This document shows positions 57,625 to 64,000 of a stretch of 64,000 nt of DNA, in pieces; position 1 is the stretch's first letter, and each line of letters opens with the position of its first letter. The notes beneath the pieces were generated by a model that saw nothing but the letters and a program-made list of their open reading frames with translations, did not search any database and was not told the origin of the DNA. The position numbers were made by a program, and so were the translations under genes. Source of the DNA: Simplicispira sedimenti (GTDB lineage Bacteria; Pseudomonadota; Gammaproteobacteria; Burkholderiales; Burkholderiaceae_C). Location: assembly GCF_022760965.1 (NCBI RefSeq), contig NZ_JAKVIJ010000002.1:248001-312000 (forward strand), written 5' to 3'.

Positions 57625-58908
57625 ATGCAACTGTTCCGCTCCCCCTCCCATTCAGTGCCACCCGGAGGGTGGCTGGGCGCCTTGGGCGCATCCCCTGCGC
57701 CACGCCTGGGCGTGCTGGCCCTGGCCCTGACCCTTGCAGCCTGCGGCCAGGGGGATGGCGGCAAGGCCGCGCAGGGCGGCGGCGCACGCCAGATGCCTGC
57801 GCCCGAAGTGGGCGTGCTGACCGTGCAGCCCGGCGATGTGGGCTTGCAGACCGAGCTGCCGGGCCGCCTGGAGGCCTCGCGCGTGGCGCAGGTCCGGGCG
57901 CGCGCCACGGGCATCCTGCAGCAGCGGCTCTTTCAGGAAGGCAGCGACGTGAAGGCTGGGCAGGTGCTGTTCCGCATTGACGCCGCACCCTACGAGGCCG
58001 CGCTGCAAAGCGCCCAGGCGCAACTGGCGCGTGCCGAGGCCAACCTGTCGCAGGCCCGTGCGCTGGCCGGTCGCTACCAGCCGCTGGTGGAGGCACAGGC
58101 CGTGAGCCAGCAGGACTACGCCAACGCCGTGGCCGCGCAAAAGCAGGCCGAGGCCGATGTGGCCGCAGGCACCGCCGCCGTGCGCAACGCGCGCATCAAC
58201 CTGGGGCACGCCACGGTGACATCCCCCATCGCAGGCCGCGTGGGCCGCGCGCTGGTAACCGAGGGCGCACTGGTGGGCCAGGGCGAGGCCACGCAATTGG
58301 CCGTGGTGCAGCAGGTCGATCCGCTGTACGTCAATTTCACGCAGTCGGCGTCCGAGGCGCTGCAACTGCGCCGGGCGCTCGAAGCGGGCCAGCTCAAGGC
58401 CGCAGGCAAGGGTGCAGCCGAGGTGCGCGTGGTGCTGGACGATGGCAGTGAACACCCGCAAGCAGGCAAATTGCTGTTCACCGACCTGACCGTGGATTCC
58501 GCCACCGGCCAGGTCAGCCTGCGCGCCGAACTGCCCAACCCCGGCGGGCGCCTGCTGCCGGGCCTGTACGTGCGCGTGCGCCTGGAGCAGGCGCGTGCGT
58601 CCAACGCCATCACGCTGCCGCAGCAGGCGGTGATGCGCTCGGCCCAGGGCGACGCGGTGCAGGTCGTCACGCCCGAGGGCAAGGTGGAGCAGCGCCGTAT
58701 CCAGGTGGGTGGCCAGCAGGGCGGGCGCTGGGTGGTGCTCGATGGCCTGAAGGCCGGCGAGCAGGTGATGGTGGACGGCTTCCAGAAGGTGCAGATGCTG
58801 CCCCCCGGAACGCCCGTCAAGGCCGTGCCGTGGCAGCCTGCGGGTGCCGCCGCCGCCGCGCCTGCCGCGCCTGTGGCATCGGGCGCGGCCCCTGCGGCCA
58901 GCCGCTGA
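57625..58908 (+). CDS. acrA: RND efflux periplasmic adaptor subunit
   Basis: Membrane fusion lipoprotein joining AcrB-like pump and outer-membrane channel; 427 residues. Lipobox LAAC with Cys about residue 40. Barrel-sandwich halves (VRARATGILQQRLFQEGSDV and INLGHATVTSPIAGRVGRAL), a coiled-coil hairpin between them, beta-barrel and membrane-proximal domains. C-terminal tail is Ala/Pro-rich. ATG 57625 with AAGGAT upstream; the earlier in-frame start at 57571 lacks a site. acrB follows in 12 bp. Confidence 0.93.
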   Translation: MQLFRSPSHSVPPGGWLGALGASPAPRLGVLALALTLAACGQGDGGKAAQGGGARQMPAPEVGVLTVQPGDVGLQTELPGRLEASRVAQVRARATGILQQRLFQEGSDVKAGQVLFRIDAAPYEAALQSAQAQLARAEANLSQARALAGRYQPLVEAQAVSQQDYANAVAAQKQAEADVAAGTAAVRNARINLGHATVTSPIAGRVGRALVTEGALVGQGEATQLAVVQQVDPLYVNFTQSASEALQLRRALEAGQLKAAGKGAAEVRVVLDDGSEHPQAGKLLFTDLTVDSATGQVSLRAELPNPGGRLLPGLYVRVRLEQARASNAITLPQQAVMRSAQGDAVQVVTPEGKVEQRRIQVGGQQGGRWVVLDGLKAGEQVMVDGFQKVQMLPPGTPVKAVPWQPAGAAAAAPAAPVASGAAPAASR

Positions 58909-58920
58909 AGGAGCTGCTTC

Positions 58921-61900
58921 ATGGCACGATTCTTTATTGACCGGCCCATCTTTGCGTGGGTCATTGCGCTGTTCATCATGGTGGCGGGGGGCGTGGCCAT
59001 CACGCAGCTGCCCATCGCCCAGTACCCGCCGGTGGCGCCGCCGGCCATTGTTGTTTCTGCCACCTACCCTGGGGCATCGGCCAAGACGCTGGAGGAAAGC
59101 GTTCTGTCCGTCATCGAGCAGGAGATGAACGGCTCGCCCGGCCTGATCTACATGGAGGCCATAGCGCAGGCCAACGGCACGGGCTCCATCACGCTGAGCT
59201 TTGAAACCGGCACCAACGCCGACCTGGCCCAGGTGGACGTGCAGAACCGCCTGGCCCGCGCCACGCCGCGCCTGCCTGCGGCGGTGACGCAGCAGGGCGT
59301 GCGCGTCGAAAAGTCGCGCAGCAACTTCCTGCTGGTCACCGTACTGTCCTCCGACGACCCGGACTGGGACCCGGTGGCCCTGGGCGACTACGCCTCGCGC
59401 AACGTGCTGCCTGAAATCCAGCGCCTGCCCGGCGTGGGCCAGGCGCAGCTGTTCGGCACCGAGCGTGCCATGCGCATCTGGATCGACCCGGCCAAGCTGC
59501 AGGGCTACAACCTGAGTGCCACCGATGTGACCGCCGCCATCCGTGCGCAGAACGCCCAGGTGTCGGCCGGTGAGATCGGCGCGCTGCCCAACGTGGCCGG
59601 GCAGTCCATTGCCGCCACGGTGGTGGTCAACGGCCAGCTCAGCACGGTGGAGCAGTTCGGCAACATCGTGCTGCGTGCCACCACCGACGGCGCCACCGTG
59701 CGCCTCAAGGACGTGGCGCGCATCGAACTGGGCGGCCAGATGTATGCCACTTCGGCGCGCCTCAATGGCAAGCCGTCCACCGCCATCGGCGTGCAGCTCT
59801 CGCCCTCGGGCAATGCCCTGGCCACGGCGCAGGCCGTGCGCAACAAGATGACCGAGCTGGAGCGCTACTTCCCCAAGGGCATGCAGTGGGCCGTGCCCTA
59901 CGACAGCTCACGCTTCATCAAGATCTCCATCCAGCAGGTGGCCATCACCCTGCTGGAGGCCGTGGCGCTGGTGTTCATGGTGATGTTCCTGTTCCTGCAG
60001 AACTGGCGCTACACGGTGATTCCCACCATCGTGGTGCCTGTGGCGCTGCTGGGCACATTCGCGTCGCTGCTGGCCATGGGCTTCTCGATCAACGTGCTGA
60101 CGATGTTCGGCATGGTGCTGGTGATCGGCATCGTGGTGGACGATGCCATCGTGGTGGTCGAGAACGTCGAGCGCATCATGAGCGAGGAAGGCCTGCCACC
60201 CCTGGAGGCCACGCGCAAGGCCATGGGCCAGATTTCGGGCGCCATCGTCGGCGTCACGGTGGTGCTGGTGTCGGTGTTTGTGCCGCTGGCCTTCTTCAGC
60301 GGTGCGGTGGGCAACATCTACCGCCAGTTTGCGGCGGTCATGGGCGTGTCCATTTCGTTCTCGGCGCTGATGGCGCTGTCGCTCACGCCTGCGCTGTGCG
60401 CCACCTTGCTCAAGCCGGTGCCTGCCGGGCACCACCACGAGAAGACCGGCTTCTTCGGCTGGTTCAACCGGGGCTTTTCCCGCACGGCCAAGGGCTACGA
60501 GGGCTGGTTGGCACGCTGGTTGCCGCGCGCCGGACGCACCATGTTCGTCTATGTGGCGGTGGTGGGGGCGGCGGTGGTGGTGTACCAGCGCCTGCCCACG
60601 TCCTTCCTGCCCAACGAAGACCAGGGCACCATGATCGTCAACGTGCAGTTGCCCCCGGGCGCCACGCGCGAGCGCACGCTGGCCGTGATGGAGCAGGTCG
60701 AAGGCTTCGTGCTCAAGCAGCCCGAGGTGCAGAGCATGGTGGGTGTGCTGGGCTTCTCGTTCTCGGGCCAAGGGCAGAACGCGGCGCTGGCCTTCGTCAC
60801 GCTCAAGGACTGGTCCGAGCGCCCTGGTCCCGGCAGCTCGGCGCAGGGCCTGGCGGGGCGTGCGTTTGGTGCGCTGTCCCAGGTGCGCGACGCATTCATT
60901 TTCCCGCTGAGCCCGCCGCCCATCCCTGAACTGGGCTCGTCGTCGGGCTTCACCTTCCGCCTGCAAGACCGCGCAGGCCAGGGGCGCGATGCGTTGGTGG
61001 CTGCACGCAACCAGTTGCTGGGCATGGCCTCGCAAAGCAAGGTGCTCACCCAGGTGCGTCCCGACGGCCTGGAGGATGCACCCCAGTTGCAGATCGACAT
61101 CGATCGGAACAAGGCCCAGGCGCAGGGCGTGGGTTTCGATGCCATCAACGCCGCCATTGCCACTGGGCTGGGATCGGCCTATGTCAACGACTTTCCCGCC
61201 GCAGGGCGCTTGCAGCGCGTGGTGGTCCAGGCCGATGCACCCGCGCGCATGCAGCCCGAGGATGTGCTGCGCCTGACGGTGCTGAACAACAAGGGGCAGG
61301 CCGTGCCGCTGTCGGCCTTTGCCAGCACGCGCTGGGTGACCGGCGCCATGCAGGCGGTGCGCTACAACGGCTACCCGGCCATGCGCATCACCGGCAGTGC
61401 CGCACCGGGCTACAGCACGGGTGCCGCCATGGCCGAGATGGAGCGCCTGGCCGGCCAGTTGCCCCAGGGCTTTGGCTTTGAATGGACCGGCCAGTCGCGC
61501 GAGGAAAAGCTGGCGGGTGCGCAGGCGCTCATCGTTTATGCGTTTGCCATCCTGGCGGTGTTCCTGTGCCTGGCGGCACTGTACGAGAGCTGGTCCATTC
61601 CCTTTGCCGTCATCCTGGTGGTGCCGCTGGGCGTGGTCGGTGTGCTGATGGCCACGCTGCTGCGCGGCTATGCCAACGACGTGTACTTCCAGGTGGGCCT
61701 GATCACCATCATCGGGCTGACGGCCAAGAACGCCATCCTGATCGTCGAGTTCGCCAAGGACCTGCAGGCCCAGGGTCGCAGCGTGATCGAGGCCGCCCTG
61801 GCCGCCGCCCACCTGCGCCTGCGCCCCATCGTGATGACCTCGATGGCCTTCACGCTGGGGGTGCTGCCGCTGGCGCTGGCCACTGGGGCAGGCTCGGCAT

Positions 61901-62079
61901 CCCAACGTGCCATCGGCACCGGCGTGATCGGCGGCATGCTCACGGGCACGGCGCTGGCGCTGGTGTTTGTGCCCTTGTTCTTTGTGCTGGTGCGTGGTTT
62001 CTTCAAGGGCAGCGCACGCCAGCGCCAATTTGATGCGCAGCATGCGCACCAGACCGGTCTGGAGGACCCCCATGCGTGA
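58921..62079 (+). CDS. acrB: RND efflux transporter, HAE1 family (AcrB-like)
   Basis: Proton-driven inner-membrane trimeric drug pump, 1052 residues. Twelve helices, two large periplasmic loops. Proton relay residues Asp407 and Asp408 are present (GIVVDDAIVVVENVERI) with Lys at about 936 (GLTAKNAILIVEF). N-terminus MARFFIDRPIFAWVIALFI is typical. Exports hydrophobic drugs, dyes and solvents in relatives. Stop overlaps the oprM-like start by 8 bp. Confidence 0.96.
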   Translation: MARFFIDRPIFAWVIALFIMVAGGVAITQLPIAQYPPVAPPAIVVSATYPGASAKTLEESVLSVIEQEMNGSPGLIYMEAIAQANGTGSITLSFETGTNADLAQVDVQNRLARATPRLPAAVTQQGVRVEKSRSNFLLVTVLSSDDPDWDPVALGDYASRNVLPEIQRLPGVGQAQLFGTERAMRIWIDPAKLQGYNLSATDVTAAIRAQNAQVSAGEIGALPNVAGQSIAATVVVNGQLSTVEQFGNIVLRATTDGATVRLKDVARIELGGQMYATSARLNGKPSTAIGVQLSPSGNALATAQAVRNKMTELERYFPKGMQWAVPYDSSRFIKISIQQVAITLLEAVALVFMVMFLFLQNWRYTVIPTIVVPVALLGTFASLLAMGFSINVLTMFGMVLVIGIVVDDAIVVVENVERIMSEEGLPPLEATRKAMGQISGAIVGVTVVLVSVFVPLAFFSGAVGNIYRQFAAVMGVSISFSALMALSLTPALCATLLKPVPAGHHHEKTGFFGWFNRGFSRTAKGYEGWLARWLPRAGRTMFVYVAVVGAAVVVYQRLPTSFLPNEDQGTMIVNVQLPPGATRERTLAVMEQVEGFVLKQPEVQSMVGVLGFSFSGQGQNAALAFVTLKDWSERPGPGSSAQGLAGRAFGALSQVRDAFIFPLSPPPIPELGSSSGFTFRLQDRAGQGRDALVAARNQLLGMASQSKVLTQVRPDGLEDAPQLQIDIDRNKAQAQGVGFDAINAAIATGLGSAYVNDFPAAGRLQRVVVQADAPARMQPEDVLRLTVLNNKGQAVPLSAFASTRWVTGAMQAVRYNGYPAMRITGSAAPGYSTGAAMAEMERLAGQLPQGFGFEWTGQSREEKLAGAQALIVYAFAILAVFLCLAALYESWSIPFAVILVVPLGVVGVLMATLLRGYANDVYFQVGLITIIGLTAKNAILIVEFAKDLQAQGRSVIEAALAAAHLRLRPIVMTSMAFTLGVLPLALATGAGSASQRAIGTGVIGGMLTGTALALVFVPLFFVLVRGFFKGSARQRQFDAQHAHQTGLEDPHA

Positions 62080-63496
62080 TTCCATGTCTAAGCCGATGAC
62101 CTCGCGTCCGGCGCCTGTGGCGGCAGCGCTGGTGGCTTTGCTGCTCGGCGGCTGTTCGCTGATGCCGGTGTACGAGCGGCCTGCCGCGCCGGTGGCCGAG
62201 CAATGGCCAGGCCTTGCCGCGCCCCAGGGCGCCAGCGCCCCTGTGGCCATGCCGCCCTGGCAGGACTTTGTGCGCGATGAGCGCCTGCGCGCGCTCATCA
62301 CCCAGGCGTTGGAGTACAACCGTGACCTGCGCGTGGCCGTGCTGGCCATCGAGCAGGCCCGCGCCCAGCACCAGATCCGCGCCGCCGACCTCACGCCCAC
62401 CGTCAACCTGGGCGCCACGGGCAGCCGGCAAACGACCTCCCAGGACAACATCAGCAGCGCCTATACCGTGGGGCTGACCTTTGCGTCGTGGGAGATCGAC
62501 TTCTTTGGCCGCATTGCCAGCCTCAAGGAAGCCGCGCTGGCCCAGTACCTGGCCAGCGAGGAGGCGCGCCGTGCCGTGCAAACCAGCCTGGTGGCCGCCG
62601 TGGCCAGCACCTGGCTGAACCTGCAGACCGACGAGGAGCTGCTGGCCCTGACGCGCAGCACGCTGGCCACGCGCGAAGAGTCGCTGCGCCTGGTGCAAAT
62701 GCGTTACCGGCAGGGCGTGGCCTCGGCGCTGGATCTGCGCCAGGCCGAATCGCTGGTGGCCACGGCGCGTGTCGCCCTGGCGCAGCAGGAGCGCCAGCGC
62801 GCGCTCGACACCAATGCACTGACCCTGCTGCTGGGCAAGGCGCCGGCGCTGGCGCTGCTGGAGAGCACTGCCAGCCCGCACGCTGCGCTGGCCGACATTC
62901 CGGTGGGGCTCCCCTCCGACCTCTTGGTGCAGCGCGCTGATGTGCGCCAGGCCGAGCACAACCTCCGGGCCGCCAACGCCAACATCGGTGCGGCGCGTGC
63001 TGCCTTCTTCCCGCGCATCAGCCTGACGGCGAGCGCGGGCACGGCCAGTGGTGCGTTGTCGGGCCTGTTCAAGGACGGCACCTGGGGCTGGTCGCTCGCG
63101 CCCCAGGCCCTGTTGCCGATCTTTGATGCTGGACGCAACCAGGCCGCGCTGGAGTCGGCGCAGGCGGCGCGCAGCATGGCCCTGGCGCAGTACGAAAAGG
63201 CCATTCAGACGGCCTTCCGCGAGGTGGCCGACGCGCTGGCCGGTCGCGCCACGCTGGCCGACCAGGTCAGTGCCCAGCAGGCACAGGCCGAGGCTGAGGC
63301 CGAGCGCCTGCGCCTGGCCGACCTGCGCTATCGCAACGGTGTGGCCAGTTCGCTGGAGGTGCTGGACGCGCAGCGCTCGGTGTTCAGTGCCCAGCAGGCG
63401 CTGGCGCAAACCCGGCTCGCGCTGCGCCAGAACCAGGTCGCGCTGTACAAGGCCCTGGGGGGTGGCTGGGCCGACCAGGCGCCAGAGACCGACTGA
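62072..63496 (+). CDS. oprM: Outer-membrane efflux channel lipoprotein (OprM/NodT family)
   Basis: TolC-like trimeric outer-membrane channel, 474 residues. Lipobox GGC at about Cys28 (LLLGGCSLMPVYERP). Two OEP repeats, each with a coiled-coil helix pair (MRYRQGVASALDLRQAESLV and LRYRNGVASSLEVLDAQRSV). ATG 62072 has GGAGG six bases upstream; later Met codons at 62084 and 62096 are possible. Third gene of acrA-acrB-oprM. Convergent with the GGDEF gene, 8 bp apart. Confidence 0.94.
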   Translation: MRDSMSKPMTSRPAPVAAALVALLLGGCSLMPVYERPAAPVAEQWPGLAAPQGASAPVAMPPWQDFVRDERLRALITQALEYNRDLRVAVLAIEQARAQHQIRAADLTPTVNLGATGSRQTTSQDNISSAYTVGLTFASWEIDFFGRIASLKEAALAQYLASEEARRAVQTSLVAAVASTWLNLQTDEELLALTRSTLATREESLRLVQMRYRQGVASALDLRQAESLVATARVALAQQERQRALDTNALTLLLGKAPALALLESTASPHAALADIPVGLPSDLLVQRADVRQAEHNLRAANANIGAARAAFFPRISLTASAGTASGALSGLFKDGTWGWSLAPQALLPIFDAGRNQAALESAQAARSMALAQYEKAIQTAFREVADALAGRATLADQVSAQQAQAEAEAERLRLADLRYRNGVASSLEVLDAQRSVFSAQQALAQTRLALRQNQVALYKALGGGWADQAPETD

Positions 63497-63504
63497 CAGG
63501 CGGA

Positions 63505-64000
63505 TCAGGCCACCAGCGCGTCGGCAGTTTGCGGGGGCGCTGGGGCTGCCAACCCGCGGTCGGGCGCCGTGGCCGGGCAGGGCAGCACGGCGATGCCGCT
63601 GCGCGACTGCTTGGCTTCGTGCTTGGCACGGGCGGCCAGGTTGGCCACTTCTTCGGGGTGGCGAAAGCTCCCCGGCAGAATCTGTGCCACGCCCAGCGAC
63701 AGGCTGGTACAGGGGAAGAAGCGCTGCACCCCGTGGCGGTCTTCGGCGTGGATGCCTCCGGCCTTGCGGCCTGCTTCGTCGTACAGCAACCGGGCTTCGT
63801 GCGCGAAGGCGTCCGCAATCGCCTGGCAGCGCAGCAGCCAGTCGTCGCTCTGGAACAGCACCACAAAATCGTCGCCGCCCACATGGCCGACAAAGTCGCG
63901 CCGTGCATCGCAGTGCGCCACCACCAGGCGGGCAGCCAGGCGGATCATCTCGTCGCCGCGCCAGTAGCCATAGTGGTCGTTGAAGGGCTTGAAGTCGTTG
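63505..64000 (-). CDS. GGDEF-domain protein, C-terminal part only
   Basis: The frame is open to the right edge of the window; the N-terminus lies beyond it. Visible are the substrate segment NDFKPFNDHYGYWRGDEM and the active-site motif GGDDF (HVGGDDFVVLF), with SLSLGVAQILPG later. GGDDF for GGDEF and the NDHYGYWRGDE style are typical of CBS-linked GGDEF proteins, some with EAL domains; activity is uncertain. C-terminus is Pro/Ala-rich. Confidence 0.8.
   Translation of the reverse strand, partial: NDFKPFNDHYGYWRGDEMIRLAARLVVAHCDARRDFVGHVGGDDFVVLFQSDDWLLRCQAIADAFAHEARLLYDEAGRKAGGIHAEDRHGVQRFFPCTSLSLGVAQILPGSFRHPEEVANLAARAKHEAKQSRSGIAVLPCPATAPDRGLAAPAPPQTADALVA

Overview
The window is high-GC, densely packed bacterial chromosome. 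Gene order, RNA-free compact operons and two families of dispersed non-coding repeats point to a betaproteobacterium of the Comamonadaceae, Acidovorax-like (inference from content; no database search was possible). I see no prophage, integrase, insertion sequence with a transposase, CRISPR array or rRNA operon. There is one tRNA gene, tRNA-Ser(UGA).

Layout. 1-9.5 kb: the end of a membrane diguanylate cyclase, an APH/P-loop kinase fusion, a YqaA membrane protein, the dusB-fis pair, purH, then on the minus strand a PlsC-type acyltransferase, hemL and thiD. 9.8-20.8 kb: a complete Pil-Chp chemosensory operon (pilG, pilH, pilI, pilJ and a 2048-residue pilL/chpA with three Hpt-like domains) followed by a PilT/PilU retraction ATPase. 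This controls twitching pili. 20.8-27.4 kb: phrB, then algH-ruvX-pyrR-pyrB-pyrC'-plsC. The pyrC' product has lost its zinc ligands. A 65-bp tandem repeat carrying its own ribosome binding site and start codon sits in the algH-ruvX junction. 27.4-29.7 kb: a siaABC-type phosphatase/kinase/anti-regulator partner-switching module with no adjacent siaD. 29.9-36.6 kb: hisF, tatD, a uracil/hypoxanthine-DNA glycosylase, a spermidine synthase-like gene, an orphan GspE/PilB ATPase, a DUF3422 membrane protein and a thioesterase whose 3' end is formed by a 159-bp MITE-like insertion. 36.8-45 kb: an M48 protease plus SH3 protein, an atypical SDR, a DctP-like periplasmic binding protein overlapping a GGDEF-EAL receptor, an EamA exporter and a quinone oxidoreductase. 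45-49.4 kb: tRNA-Ser, a class III nucleotidyl cyclase fused to a PilZ domain, maeB and a small conserved protein. 49.4-56.8 kb: purine catabolism (an M20 hydrolase, a fused uraD-allC, puuE, hiuH, xdhC, puuD), which covers urate to ureidoglycolate. 56.8-63.5 kb: a TetR repressor with a perfect palindromic operator and an acrA-acrB-oprM RND efflux operon. The right edge holds part of another GGDEF protein.

Two themes stand out. First, second-messenger signalling is dense: three GGDEF proteins (one also EAL), a cyclase-PilZ fusion that could join c-di-GMP to cAMP/cGMP, a SiaABC switch, and the Chp system that elsewhere feeds cAMP. Second, the chromosome carries several short repeat families: family A (about 55-75 bp, seven copies, two of them translated in the same reading frame inside genes), family B (about 120 bp, three copies placed directly after stop codons), the 65-bp coupled sORF repeat, and one MITE.
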